Shown: piece after piece, positions 43,476-55,474 of the stretch
Layout: each line of letters starts with the position of its first letter
Numbering within the stretch: position 1 is the stretch's first letter
DNA from: Gliomastix tumulicola
Taxonomy: Eukaryota > Ascomycota > Sordariomycetes > Hypocreales > Bionectriaceae
Assembly: GCA_001599755.1 (NCBI GenBank)
Contig: BCHX01000003.1
Span: 1,795,015 to 1,859,014 of the forward strand
Length of the DNA stretch: 64,000 bases
Direction of reading: 5' to 3'
Notes under the pieces: generated by a model
The model's input: the letters and a program-made list of their open reading frames with translations, nothing else
Told to the model about the DNA's origin: nothing
Databases searched by the model: none
Program-made: the position numbers and the translations under genes

Positions 43476-45887
43476 TTAGCATTCAAAGAGTCTAAGCAAG
43501 CACGAAGGCTGCTTCTGTCCGGTGGCGAGCTGATACTACGCCGACTCTTTTCCGTCAGGGGGGAGCTTGACTCGTGTCAGGGTGCGGCATGGGAGGATAC
43601 CCGGTTGGGCATCAAGGACAACAGGGCGCCTTCTTCGGCGACAACAACCCGTCTGCTCTTTGCTGTGCTGCTTCTGCTGCCGTCGTCGCAAACGTCTGTG
43701 GTCGTCGTCGTCGACTCGTTATCGTCGCTGCAGGCGGGAGGGAGTGGTGGTGGTGGTGGTGGTAACGCGGGTGAGATCCTGTCTGAAGGCGCCGTTTCCC
43801 ATCCATGAATCGATGTTGCTGTGCCGCGCGCGCGCGCAAAAGAGAATCACCTTGAGAGAGACTCCGGTAAGGGTAAGGCTGAAGCAGAGAAAAGCGAAAA
43901 GCGAAACGAGGACTCCGAGGGAAGAAGTCGGGGGAAGGAGGCTGGGGCTAGTTCTGATATGTATGTACGTCCGGATAGGTAAGTAGATAGCTGAACCAGA
44001 TGGGAAAAGTGCCAGTGTAGTAAGTAGTTGTAGTAGTAGTAGTAGTAATGGGGGGGAGGAGGAAGAAATACGACGGACGACGGCCACGAAGGAAGAACGG
44101 CAGACAAGAGCCGATCGTGCTGCTAAGAGCCCAGTCCCTTGCAAGGTTCCCCTACGACCTTGCGACGGAAGAAGGAGAGATACAAGTCCTCGTCTTGTAT
44201 ATCTACGCGCTTACGGCCTGCCGAATGGTACCGTCCGCATACAGGAGCGTTCTGCACACCACCACATCACATCTCCAGCACTGGCATGTCCCGCTAGCAG
44301 GACCAGGACCATCCTCATCAGGTCAACTTTCGGGACATGAGCACGCTAGCGAATCCTTGTTCAGCAAGGGGAGGGGGGTCCCGCCAGCAGCAACGCAAGT
44401 TGGGCTTTTTTTGCGAAAAGGAAAATGGGAAAGGGGGTAAGGGAGGGGGGGGGTCTGCACGCGAAGAAGACCGGCGGTTGTTGTTGAGAGGGGGACGAGA
44501 AGGGGGGGCGTGTTCAGTGATCACTGATCCGCGATAGACCCAAGATGGCCTGCATCTTCAACGGGCGACCGGGGAGGGGAAACGGGCGAAGACGAACGAC
44601 GAGGCAGGACGATACCCGGGATGGGGGTGTGGCTTTCTTAGTCACGCAGCAGAGAAGCAGACTAGGAAGTGAAGGAGGGGGGGGCCGGCCTCTCATCTGG
44701 ACTTGGGTCTGGCCTTTTCCCTCTGCCCTACGAGTTCTTCCTTCCCCCCCTCGACCACTCTCACGAGCTTCGATTCCCGTGATCAGGGTCTTTCTAGTCC
44801 ACACCTTCTTGTGTTTTTAGTTTGATGCTTTTACGTATCCATGCGTCGAAACCCGCGAACAGAGTGCTGACCCCCCTCGGGGGAGAGTTCGAACAGACAG
44901 CCAGCCTAGCAGGAAGTGTATGTGTTCTCCAGCTCCCCTCCCCTCCCCTCCCCAACAAAGACGTTGAGGTTACGTAGATCATCTCCCCTCTGAATCCGAC
45001 TAGCCAAACCACTAGTCGTAACTAGATTTGGCATCTTTTCCCAAGCCCGCCCCCCTTCTCTTGCCTGTGTTGAGCAACAACAAAACCAGTGCTTGGTGGC
45101 TTGCTGGGCTCCCTGGCAGACCGGTCTGGAGGGCTGGCAGCTACTAGTAGTTAGTTAGTCTGCCCAGTAGTTAGGTCGACAGACCCCGGCTCGCTCGCCA
45201 TGCAGGCTGACGGATTAGGCCAAAACTCACATAAACAAGGCAGGACTGACCTTGTCCCGGATCACCACCAGGGGAGGGGGGGGTCACTCCCAGGCGCCAA
45301 CTACGCATGCACACACTGGGGCTGATATTCGCTAGTTTCCTGGTCAAGCTTGTCGACCTGATGTGATTGCCAATACCGCGGAGGGCTGGCTCGCACACGC
45401 GACGTCGTATTCCTCGTGGACGAAAAGGGCGGGCGCCCGCTCAGTTTCTAGTCCTTTCTTCCCCTATAACCCAGCTACGGGCAAGGGGCTTGCTTGCTTG
45501 GGGGAGCCGAAGGATCACGATGGGCAAAGCTCAATTAAAAATAAAATAAAAACCGCTGTACAATAATATGTACCTACGTACCTATGTACGTACCTAGTAG
45601 GAAAGAGAAAAAAAAATAGCCCTGTTCTGAGTTCAGTTTTGTTTGCCAGGCGCCGCCGCCTTAGGGCAGATCAGCGAAGAATAGTTAGTTGTTGGCTTCT
45701 TCGGGGAGAGTGTCTCAGAAAGCGAACAGCACAAGGCCTAGGCCAAGCGCTAACGGCACGCGCTAATGCGCAGTCATTACCCACAGGGCAAATCAAATCA
45801 AAAACGGTCGGGCGTTATTTTACTTTGCTGTCGAGCCTGGGAAGGGGAAGCCACCTGCAGTCAGAACGTTAACGGGGGCGCCGTTGG

Positions 45888-45930
45888 GAGGAGGAGGAGG
45901 AGGAGGAGGAGGAGGAGGAGGGAGGGAGGG
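45888..45930. repeat. GGA/GAG microsatellite
   Basis: Near-perfect GGA repeat of about ten units, purine-only, inside the long upstream region of the bZIP gene. Confidence 0.7.
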
Positions 45931-46741
45931 GGAGAAGCCTTCCGGCCGGCAGGAGAAGGGCAGAGAGACGGCTGTCAGTCACGTCACTAGAGAGTCTAGA
46001 ATGGCGACTATAGGACGCCATGCATAATAGTATTCGTTATCATTAAAAAAATTAAAAAAGAAAAAGGTACATGTGTCGACCTGTTCGCACACACCAGGCT
46101 AAGGTATCATCGCCTTGGACGGCGTTTCCCGCGGCAGGGACTTGAAGCAGGCTAGCGAGTAGCGAGTCGAGCATTGGTAATTACAGCCGACTGTCATCAT
46201 CATCATCACAATCTCCTTCTCACCCTCTCCCCGGCTGTCGTGGGAAGGGGGAGGGAGGGGGGTGTCACTTCACCTCAGTCCGTCTACTACGACCATGTAC
46301 TTACTTCATACTCGTACAACCATACAGCCCAGGTCCAAGACCCCGTCCACCGTGCAACTATCTGAACAGCTAGCACTAGCACCGACCACGAGTAATAAAA
46401 CCTCCTGGCGCCATGGCTTGTCCAGTCCGTCGGTACGCCGTCCGTGGCAGAGGCCAGACGCCAGAACCCGGTGCCAGGCCACGCCGCGCGCGAGTACCGG
46501 GCGGCAAGTCACGTCCTTGGCCGGTAGGGAAGGCTCGCTCCTGTAAATCACCCAACGCCGCCGCGCTTCCTTCACCGACTATCCGTGTGGGGGGATTCGA
46601 GGCTAGAGATGCGCCCGGCCGCAGGACGTGAGGGACATATTGAGCGAGTAGTTATTGGGCGTGGGAAACATGCGTGCTAGTAATGCGATCCTGTAAGATC
46701 AAGGACAACCCGCACGAGGGACCCCACGCTTTCTTCTTCTT

Positions 46742-46783
46742 TCTGCTGCTGCTGCTGCTGCTGCTGCTCCTCCTCCTCCTCCC
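46742..46783. repeat. CTG then CTC trinucleotide microsatellite
   Basis: About nine CTG units followed by CTC units, in a non-coding region. Confidence 0.7.
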
Positions 46784-47060
46784 GTTCAGGTTCCCCCCCA
46801 ACTTTGGCACGCACTGAAGAGCCCATATCCCTCTTCTTTCTCGTTCCTTCTATCCTTCCTCCACTCTTCTAGCCTGTGCTGTGGAGGTGTGATAGCGTGT
46901 ATCAGTGGGCAACGATCCCCTCTTGGTATGGGTGTCAGTACCACGATTCGGTCAGGAGTGCGAGCAAATCCGGCGCGAAGTCGGTGGAGTGACAAGTCCT
47001 AGTGAGTCGCCGCCGTGGCGGTCGGCAGTTGGTAGCGGATTTGTTGACATGTTGGTCCGT

Positions 47061-47100
47061 TGCTGTCCGGTGCTGTCCGGTGCTGTCCAGTGCTGTCCGG
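47061..47100. repeat. Ten-base minisatellite, four copies
   Basis: TGCTGTCCGG is repeated four times head to tail with a single mismatch (third copy ends CAG instead of CGG). It lies just downstream of the RING gene's 3' end. Confidence 0.85.
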
Positions 47101-47240
47101 TGTCTGGCCATGGCGTGGGATGTATGTAGTATATACAGGGTAGGCTACCTGCGGTCCCCTTGGGGTGTGTGTGTTCGCGCGTATATTGTTGCAGAGCCTC
47201 ACCGTCTATCTGGTGGTGAATAGGTCCCAGGATGCTTGCT

Positions 47241-47888
47241 TTACCATACAAACTCGTGGAGCCCGGTCGCTGCTCGGCTTCTCACAGACTGGAGAGCTCG
47301 TAGCGTATCCTCCAGCGCTGTCTTGATGAGCAGAAACTCCTCCACGTCCGCCACACTGCTCTGCTTGGCCTTCACGTCTCGGAACCTACTCCTCAGGCCC
47401 CAAAACCTATCGTCGAGCTCCTTCTCGGTGCACGGCAGGCAGCTGTCCGCGATCCTGCCCCCCTCGGGGACCGTCCTCGGGAGCAGGCCGACGTCCTTCC
47501 AGCGGAGGGGCCTCGCGTGCACCTCGTGCCCGCAGACCGGGTGGTGTAGCGCCAGGCGGCAGAAGGGGCAGCTGCGGCGACGCCCGCGGCCCATGTCCGC
47601 CTCGCTCGACCACCACTGCTCCAGGCAGCGCTGCCCGGCGAAGTGTCCGCACGGCATGATGTGGAACGTCTCCTCGTCGGACGCCTCGTTGCGGGTGAAG
47701 ATGTCCATCTGGGAGGAGCGGCAGAGCTGGCAGACGAACCTGTCGCGGAGGTCGACGTGGATGGTGATGGCCGGGCACGGCATGAAGCAGTCGTCCTCGG
47801 TCCACGGCGTGTACTTCTCGATGGCGGCGGGGAGGGCCCTTCTCTGGGCCTTCTTCTTTCTAATGTCTCTCGACTTGGCGTGTGTCAT
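47241..47888 (-). CDS. RING-finger protein, probable E3 ubiquitin ligase
   Basis: Single exon of 215 residues from ATG 47888 (MTHAKSRDIRKKKAQRR). A basic N-terminus is followed by a long-loop RING: CQLC, then HIMPCGHFAGQRC, then CPFC. The first two Cys are separated from the C-x-H pair by an acidic loop of about 26 residues. Further possible metal ligands (CGHEVH) follow. The C-terminal half is helical with no domain recognised. RING proteins recruit E2 enzymes, but the target is unknown. Upstream in-frame codons encode a Thr/His-rich simple repeat and are rejected as coding. Confidence 0.72.
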   Translation of the reverse strand: MTHAKSRDIRKKKAQRRALPAAIEKYTPWTEDDCFMPCPAITIHVDLRDRFVCQLCRSSQMDIFTRNEASDEETFHIMPCGHFAGQRCLEQWWSSEADMGRGRRRSCPFCRLALHHPVCGHEVHARPLRWKDVGLLPRTVPEGGRIADSCLPCTEKELDDRFWGLRSRFRDVKAKQSSVADVEEFLLIKTALEDTLRALQSVRSRAATGLHEFVW

Positions 47889-49189
47889 GGTTGACGCGCG
47901 TGTGTGTGTGTGTGTGTGTGTATGATCAAGTGGTAGGGTAAGACAGGCAAGGCGTGAGTGCGAGTGTCCGGTGTGTGCTGACAGCTTGGCAACAGTGAAT
48001 ACCAATGAGGGAATCAGGTTGCACCACCACGACGTTGATGCAGCAGCCACGCACGCTTGTCTTATATCGCCGATATGCCATGGGCTGCAATGTGCCCTGA
48101 CTGTCCATCATGACCAGCAGTCGATTCCCAGTATCCAGGACAGTTCTGAGGAGCGCGGTCATACCGCGGACTGTCGTGTCTCGCTGCAGACACCCAACTG
48201 TTCGACGAGTCACTCAACCATCTCCCCCGCCCACCAGCAGCTGTTCACCGAACATCCTCGACAACCAGCCAGAAGCTGATGCGTCCAGCGCGGGACTCCC
48301 TCGAACTCTTCGGAGCCGCAAAAGTGGAGCCTCCGGCACGCCGACCGGCCCGATCATCGGAATTTCAAGGTAAGCTTATATGTAAGACTCTGGAGATGGG
48401 ACGAAAAAAAAAAAAAAAAGTACGAAGGGAGAGCCAGATGCAGAGACAGCGCTGACGATATGAGACAGCACGGCAGGTCATATGGGCTTTTTTCCTCGGC
48501 TCCGTCTGGTTCACCATGAGGCAGGCCAAGGCCAGCACGGCTCGTTTCGTCCCGGCTGGACGCCTGCCGATGTGAGGGAGAAAAGAAGGTGAGTGAGTGA
48601 GTGAGTAAGTGCGTTCGTGCGTGCCCAGCGTCTTCGCTGTCTCGCGATGATGTGCTTTTGGAACCAGGTTTAATCATCGTCGCTCTCGATGGCTACAAAT
48701 GCGAGTGGCCTGTCGGGCATAATTAGACAAAACGTGAATGGGCTGAGGTCTCGTGTCGAAGGGAGAGGGCAGGACAGATGGTACTTAAGAGCTACGCATC
48801 TCCACACAGCTGAAAGGGCGGCGGCGCAGGTCCCCAGCAGGTCTTTCTGTCGACGGGAGGACCCCCCCTGTCCACTACGTAAGACGGTCCTGGGCCAAGA
48901 AAACCAGCCCCTTGCCTGCTAAAATTAGAGCCTGTAAAGGCCGTAACACGAGGGCGCAGTTGTTGTTGGTCTGTGTCTGACGATCAGGCAAAAAAGACGT
49001 CAGGCAGGCAGGGCCTTGCATGGATGCAAACATTTAATACGAGGAAGCTCGCCCTCTTCGGTCATCGCTCGCCTCTCTCGGTGCACAGTACGCAACAACC
49101 ATACAGATAATTTCATTGTAATTTTTTAATACCCGGCTCGACGTCGTTGCTCTTCTATCCTCCCCCATCCTGTCACTACCATAATCAAC

Positions 49190-49234
<45 letters not shown>

Positions 49235-49260
49235 AAGAGCCCGGCTCCCATAGCAACAAG
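47889..49260. other. Divergent intergenic region, RING gene / cupredoxin-like gene
   Basis: A GT microsatellite (about 47898-47922) lies in the RING leader. The rest holds short frames without features, an A-run at about 48402-48419, and a CAA repeat before the next gene. Confidence 0.5.
49189..49235 (+). repeat. CAA microsatellite in the 5' leader of the cupredoxin-like gene
   Basis: About fifteen uninterrupted AAC/CAA units lie 26-72 nt upstream of the ATG, so they are probably transcribed. CAA-repeat leaders are unstructured and may aid scanning (general knowledge). Confidence 0.8.
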
Positions 49261-49956
49261 ATGCTGTCCATCAAGTCTGTCCTCACCGCCGCTGCCCTGG
49301 CCGCCGTTGCCCGGGCTGAGACGATCCGCGTCACGGCCAGCGGCGAGTCTTTCGACCCGGACACGGTCGAGGCGAAGAAGGACGACATTATCGAGTTCCG
49401 CTTCGACGGCGGCAACCACTCAGTCGCCTCCGGTCTCTACGACTACCCCTGCACGCCCAGCGACGGCGGCACGGGCTTCTTCTCCGGCTTCATCGAGGCC
49501 GACGACGGCAATGTGAGTCAAGGATTTGCGAAGCAAGAGCAATGGAGGGGAGAATCCAAATGCTAACAATGCCACTCCCTCCAGAACGACGTCTTCCGCG
49601 TCACGATCAACAACACCGACCCCATCGTCTTCTTCTCCTCCCAGGACAAGGAGTGCAACGGCGGCATGGTGGGCATCATCAACGCCAACGACGACAAGAC
49701 CCTCGACGACTACAAGGAGCGTGCCTCGCAGCTGGCCGACAAGGGCAACTCGCCTTCCGGGCCCTACGGCGGCGAGCTGGTCGATGAGAGCGAGGCTGAT
49801 GGCAACAACGGGGACAACAGTAACGACAGCAACAACAACAATGATAGCAACGACAACAGCAACGGCGATAACGGCGACGAGGGTGCTGCCAATGCTTTTG
49901 GTGTGCCTGTTGTTGGTCTGCTTAGCGCTGTGGCTATTGCCTTTGCGCTGGCTTAG
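49261..49956 (+). CDS. Secreted GPI-anchored cupredoxin-like protein
   Basis: Two exons, 49261-49512 and 49585-49956, with intron GTGAGT...CTCCAG in frame, give 207 residues. The signal peptide is MLSIKSVLTAAALAAVARA. The body matches fungal extracellular serine-rich/cupredoxin proteins: ETIRVTASGESFDPDTVEAKKDDIIEF, the NHSVASGLYDYPCTPS copper-site-like segment, then VFFSSQDKECNGGMVGIINA. The ligand residues (His and Cys, with Met) are visible, but copper binding is unproven. An Asn/Asp/Ser repeat linker (about 155-185) leads to a hydrophobic GPI tail (AFGVPVVGLLSAVAIAFALA). A cell-wall or plasma-membrane location is inferred. Confidence 0.85.
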
Positions 49957-50714
49957 ATGGGATGGGCTGTCAGTCTGGAGGTCTAGAGATGGCCAGGAGG
50001 GTTGTAGGAGGTCGTTGTATGGCGGTTGTATCTGCTGTCTTTTGACAATGGCGTCTGGGAAACTGGGAGGCGGTCTTGGTGGGGGGTGTCTCTGCCTTGA
50101 ACTCCCTTACTTGAATTACATGAATCAATTTAATCAAGCAAACGACTGGCTTTCTGAGCCTCTGGAACGATCCCGTGATTCGGTTCAGTTATACATTTCG
50201 TTTACGTCGAAAGCTGTTGGTCTTCTTGTCTGATGGTTACTGAGGCGCTCGGGTCAACTGCAAAAGTCACCTGAGGATGCGACCTCATGTTGACGCGCGG
50301 CAGAAGACAAGTCCACAACCAGGTATGATTTTGTTTGAGCACAGCGTGATTAGACGAATTAAACAATTGTGACACTCCAATCTTCCCCGTTGATTATGAT
50401 GCAAGTTCATGTCTCATCGACTTGCTCGTGGCCGACGACCAGACGTTCTCTAGGGTAGGCAATTTGTCAGCTCGGCCCTTAATCTGAAGGCCGAGAATTC
50501 TCCAGCATTCCGAAAGGAGCCTCGGCCACATGACGATGATGTCCCGGACTGGCGGCGCAAACCGTCCCCACCATCCATTCTGCATCAAATCCAACCCACC
50601 TTCAAACATCGGACCTTTGGAACGACCACACGATCTCGGTCTCTACCAACACACGCTGCGGTCGGCGATTACACAGGCGGACAGGCGACGACTAGGCTGA
50701 CGGTACGGGCAAAG
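49957..50714. other. Intergenic region before the AFG1-like gene
   Basis: 3' UTR of the cupredoxin-like gene and promoter of the ATPase gene. No supported ORF or RNA gene. Confidence 0.5.
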
Positions 50715-52485
50715 ATGCGGCCGGCCCCAGCGCTCAGGGTCCAACTGCGCAGGGTCAGAGGCCCCGGAGCTGCTCCCCGACGACTGTCGACACGCGCGAG
50801 GATACATTGTGCGAGGACGGGAGGAAGGCAGTCTGCACTGTCGCCTACATGCTCTACTAGGCTACGATGCCTCTCGGTTCCAAAGTCCGTGGCCGCTCGG
50901 CAGTATGCGCCTCCGCGCCGGGCGCTGGCGACAGTAGTGGACAAAACCGACGACTTCGGGCCTCTCCAGGAATACGATAGACGGGTGAACGCTGGTCTGC
51001 TACGGAATGACGAGCACCAGAGAGGTGAGTTACGGCACAATCTATCCAGCACCATGGGCGGTCGGCTAACACCCGCCAGGCATCATCGAGAGCCTCCAGC
51101 ATCTCCACGACGAGCTGCGCAACTACACCGCGCCCCCCGTCGTCCACCCCAGCCTCGACCTCCTCAAGCCGGCCAAGAAGTCCATGTTCTCCTCCATCTT
51201 CGGCGCCGGCAAGACCCCGCAGAGCGCCATCGGCGAGATCCCCACGGACCTGCCGCGCGGGCTGTACCTCTACGGCGACGTGGGCAGCGGCAAGACGATG
51301 CTGATGGACCTCTTCCACGACACCCTGCCGAGCTCCGTCAAGACCAAGACGAGGATACACTTCCACAACTTCATGCAGGACGTGCACCGGAGGCTGCACA
51401 GGATGAAGATGGAGCACGGCATCGACGTGGACGCTGTCCCCTACGTCGCGGCGGACATTGCCGACCAGGGCAACGTACTCTGCTTCGACGAGTTCCAGTG
51501 CACAGACGTCGCGGATGCGATGATTCTGCGAAGGTGAGCTGAGTTGCATCGCCACAAGACGCCTGTGGACGCCTGTGGACGCCTGTGGACTCACGGCTAA
51601 CCCACGCACAGGCTACTCGAGTCGCTCATGTCGCACGGCGTGGTCCTCGTGACGACGTCGAACCGGCTCCCCGACGACCTCTACAAGAACGGCATCCAGC
51701 GGGAGTCCTTCATCCCCGCCATCACCCTCCTCAAGTCCCGCCTGCACGTCATCAACCTTGACTCCCCGACCGACTACCGCAAGATCCCGCGCCCGCCGTC
51801 GGGCGTCTACCACACGCCGCTCGACAGCCACGCCGACTCGCACGCCGAGAAGTGGTTCCGCTTCCTGGGCGACGCCGACCCCTTCGACCCGCACCCGGAG
51901 ACGCAGAAGGTCTGGGGCCGCGACATCCACGTGCCCCGCGTGAGCGGCCGCTGCGCCATGTTCACCTTTGCCGAGCTCATCGGCCAGCCCAAGTCGGCCG
52001 CCGACTACCTCGAGCTGGTCCGGCACTACGACGCCTTCGTCGTGACGGACGTCCCCGGCATGGGCATCCAGCAGCGGGACCTGGCGCGGCGCTTTATTAC
52101 CTTTATCGACGCCGTGTACGAGGGCAACGCGAAGCTCGTGCTCACGACGGAGAAGCCCCTGACGGAGCTCTTCGTCACGCGCGACGAGGTCGCCGACAGC
52201 CTGCTCAAGCTGAACCCGAAGCTGGACGGCGACAAGGACGAGGCGCACCGCGCCGCGGGCGGCATGATGGAGAGTCTCGAAACCAGCGTCGAGACGCTCA
52301 AGGACTCGGATCTGTTCGCCGGGGCCGAGGAGGCGTTTGCCTTTGCGCGGGCGCTGAGCCGGCTGAGTCACATGCAGAGCAAGGAGTGGGTTGAGAGGGG
52401 GATGGGCCTGGAGGATAAGGGGGGCAAGGGGGACAAGGACAGCTGGACGAAGACGAGGAGTCGCCAGTACGAGGACTCGATGTGA
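50715..52485 (+). CDS. AFG1: AFG1-type mitochondrial AAA ATPase
   Basis: Three exons, 50715-51024, 51080-51533 and 51612-52485, with donors GTGAGT, GTGAGC and CAG acceptors, give 545 residues. The first 100 residues are Arg/Ser/Ala-rich and lack acids, typical of a mitochondrial targeting sequence. The ATPase domain shows Walker A GDVGSGKTML, Walker B LCFDEFQCTDV, a VTTSNRLPDDLY arginine-finger-side segment, and the family-specific FRFLGDADPFDP, CAMFTFAEL and DVPGMGIQQRDLARRFITFID. Yeast Afg1 and mammalian AFG1L/LACE1 act in inner-membrane protein quality control, including cytochrome oxidase subunits. A Lys/Asp-rich tail ends the protein. Intron 2 contains a ten-base triplicated minisatellite. 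Confidence 0.93.
51561..51590. repeat. Triplicated ten-base repeat inside AFG1 intron 2
   Basis: GCCTGTGGAC occurs three times in perfect tandem within the 78-nt intron 51534-51611. Three copies make up over a third of the intron, and splice signals lie outside them. Confidence 0.85.
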
Positions 52486-55474
52486 GCGAGGTCTTCTCTC
52501 TCTCGAATGGATCTGTTTGGATACGATCTATACATGGATGGAGCGGCGCCTGAGCCGGACAGATATAGCGAAGCGTTTTTGCAGCCATAGATGTATATAC
52601 TTTAGACGATATATTACACGGCCCATACTGACGATAGTCTTTCTTCAGACTCATGATGCCTTGAGCATCTCCTGCCTCTTAGCTCTGCTTGCTCTATGTC
52701 GTCGTGAGGCGTTCACCCGGGAGTGACGATTCTTCGATTATCGACCTTGGCGGTCTACTCGAAGGAATGCTCTCTCCCATATTTGGATCTCAAACGCCAA
52801 TGTCTCGAGCGAACCGGTGGTTGGTGCCGAGACATCACAGCCCTCGAGTGGCTTATCTTCCCCCCCTTTGAAACTTGATCAAACCTGTCTCTTGAATACG
52901 AAGATAGATGCCAGACGCCCTGCCCCTTTCCCCTTCCTTTCTGGTAGACTAGGGTATGTTCTGGTATAGTGTCCTTTCGAGGGACCAGCTTTGGACAAAC
53001 GGCGGTGGGATCGGATACGAGAACAGCTACGTCGGAACAGCAACACGAAAAGGCGGGCGGACATCGTTTCACAAGCAGGCAATCCATTGGACTTTCGCAG
53101 CCAACCACGCACGCCGTCCGCCAGTCATCACGGATCAATCTTCTCACTGAAAAAAAACGACGCAGTACGCGGTGACTAAAACGAGCATCCGTAAGAAGGG
53201 GGAATGATCGACACCACGTACCACGCTGAAGCCCCTATTTCCCTCGCGAGCATTCCGCGAGGCTGGAGTCGCACAGACAATAAAAAAATTAAGGAGACCC
53301 GAGTCTGTCATAGCTCTCTCCCCGCGCGACTAATGACGAACCATCGAGTCCAATGTCTCAGTTCCGCGATGATATCATATCCCCCATCAAATGAATGTCA
53401 AACCGGCGCACCCTCGAAGACGAGATGAACGGAGGTCATAGCACCTCAGGTTCCTGAACGTTTTCCTTTTCGAATGGGCAGCAGGCTTCGGTGAGAGAAG
53501 CTAGCAGAGGACCCCTGGGCTGGTCGAGCTAGCTCGCCAGCTAGCTCCATGCACGAGGAGCATGGGCCGCGTTTCAGAGGCCTGCTAGCTGAGCTTGGGT
53601 GCGCAGGGGGAAGACATTTTCGCTGAGAAGGGCTGACGGGTCACAGATCTGTTAAGATGGTGGGTGTGGTCTTGCGATGAGTCGAGTCTGGGGGAGAAAG
53701 AGAGAGAGAGAGAGAGTTCGGGATGGGCGACGACACGACTAGCAAGGCGGTTTACTTGGCTTTTCTTGTCGTCGCTATTTCTGGAGTTCTGTGGCTTTGT
53801 TAGTTCAAGACAGGTTCGTTCGGCACTGCGTCCATTTATTATTTCGCTCTGCTGATCAGCCCTGGCCCGTTCTCCATCTTCCTGCCTTACGAGAAGGGAA
53901 AAAGATCGGACCTCCTTTATCGTGGGGCGGCATGGCTGCCCAGCAAAATGAGCAACTGAGATGTGGTGTGACGTGCCGGACGGTCACAAAAGGGTGTCGT
54001 CACGCAACCACCCCCTCCCCCCCCTTCGCCTCGCTTCAGGCGAGATCGGGAGAGTCTGGATCGGGGAGCTGTAGCCAAGTCGAGGGATGAGGCTGTCCAT
54101 TGTTCTTGGGGAAGTCTGACATGATTGTGTGTTGGTGGCGTCGCCGAAGGAGGATGCGGTCGATGGAATGTCGGATTTTCGATAGATTTGGCGTGGGCGT
54201 TGGTTGGAGTTGGGGGCAGATGGGGTACCTGAGATTCAGGTCGCTCGCAGCTGTGCTGTATTGGGGTTTTGTGTATAGCACGTGGAGACGGGTACTTGAC
54301 GGGTGCGTACCCAGATGGTCACAATTTCGAGGGCCCTCCCCCCTGTTCTGGACTGATCCAATGGCATCGATGGTGTGCCTGGCAGGAGCCCCACTCACAC
54401 AACTCCACCTCCACCCTCTCCGTTTTGTTTTCCCGTGTTTGCATGTTTCTCGCTGAAATTGGGATGATATCACCATCAGAAACGGGCAGCTCTGTAATGC
54501 TCGGTATAGTACCTTGGGACCAGCACCAAAGCCCCCCCAAGATGAGGATCAGCGCGCGCAGGGTACCCGGGTCATTCTGTATCTGAGGGCAAAGTCCCTG
54601 CAACCGTCTTAACTCACCTGAGATAATTATGCAGGCGAACCGCAGGCCCGTGGGATCGGATTATGACAGCCTGGGCAACGTAAGAAAGCCCACAGACGGC
54701 AAGGGAAGTAAGCCTGGGGGGGCCGACCCTCTGCCTAGACGACTTCTGGGCGGTGATAATATAGGGAGAGAGACTGCTCACAAACGGGCGGAAAGAGGGC
54801 GAACAGGGGGGGTCTCCCGCCGTCGAGCGCTGATTTGTGCATTCCGCGGCCGTGCACCGCGTTTGTGCATGGCACTGCATGCTCATCACCCAGGAACGGC
54901 AAGGATTAATGTGCTTATGACCGGGATAGGCCTGCTTTGTGCACAATCCCAACCCAACGTCCATCCATCCATCTTCCCAGGTGGCTTCCCTTGTCCCCTT
55001 CCCTTCCTCTCTCCCCATTTTCGCTCGTAGGGTTCCATTTACTTCACCTCTCCAACGCCTTCTTTCCTCTCCCCCTTCCCGCCCTGTGCATCCTCTCATT
55101 CGCCCACCTTCTTTTTTTTCTCTTCACCAACGCGCGCTCTCACTTTTTTGTTGTTGTTCGGATACGAGGCTGCCCTTACTCATCTGTTGCCAGTGGCAGC
55201 ATGCGCCCGAGCTGAATTTGGTGAAGCCTTTGTCCTCGTCGCCTCTTCCCTGTGTCCCTGGTCCGGCCCATTCCATTCCTTCTCCCACGACGACGACACA
55301 CACGCTTGGCCTGTTTCTTGACGCCCTCTGAAACACGGCGCCATACCCGACGACTGGAATCGCTCGCTATTTTATCAGGATCTGATCCGGCAACTCGGAC
55401 GAGACCGGCATTTATTTCAACAACCGTTGATTACCCCAATTGAGTGAACGGGTTGCCAACGTGGCTGGGCAGAC
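52486..55474. other. 3-kb region with no well-supported gene
   Basis: Includes a GA-rich microsatellite (about 53697-53716), a cluster of GCTAGC-type inverted repeats (53500-53590), and a small minus-strand candidate ORF (54036-54122). The right end (54950-55150) is pyrimidine-rich promoter of the SH3 gene. Other frames are short and featureless. Confidence 0.4.
54036..54122 (-). CDS. Possible 28-residue ORF, uncertain
   Basis: ATG 54122 follows an ACACAATC context and opens MSDFPKNNGQPHPS... for 28 residues, rich in Pro, Asp and Ser. The start context and composition look gene-like, but the stop comes early, no continuation by splicing was found, and I do not recognise a family. Treat as speculative. 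Confidence 0.15.
   Translation of the reverse strand: MSDFPKNNGQPHPSTWLQLPDPDSPDLA

Larger units (their letters stand above)
43476..47240. other. 3.8-kb upstream region of the bZIP gene without a supported gene
   Basis: Holds simple repeats: GGT at 43743-43763, GTA at about 44025-44047, GAG/GGA at about 45888-45930, CTG/CTC at about 46742-46783, and a TGCTGTCCGG minisatellite. Also present are G-runs and TACGTACC repeats (about 45566-45598). All open frames are short and low-complexity. This could be a long regulatory region or non-coding transcript. Confidence 0.4.

Noticed and set aside
49189..49235. Regular repeat suggestive of an array
   Set aside because: A plain CAA microsatellite; no spacers, so not CRISPR.
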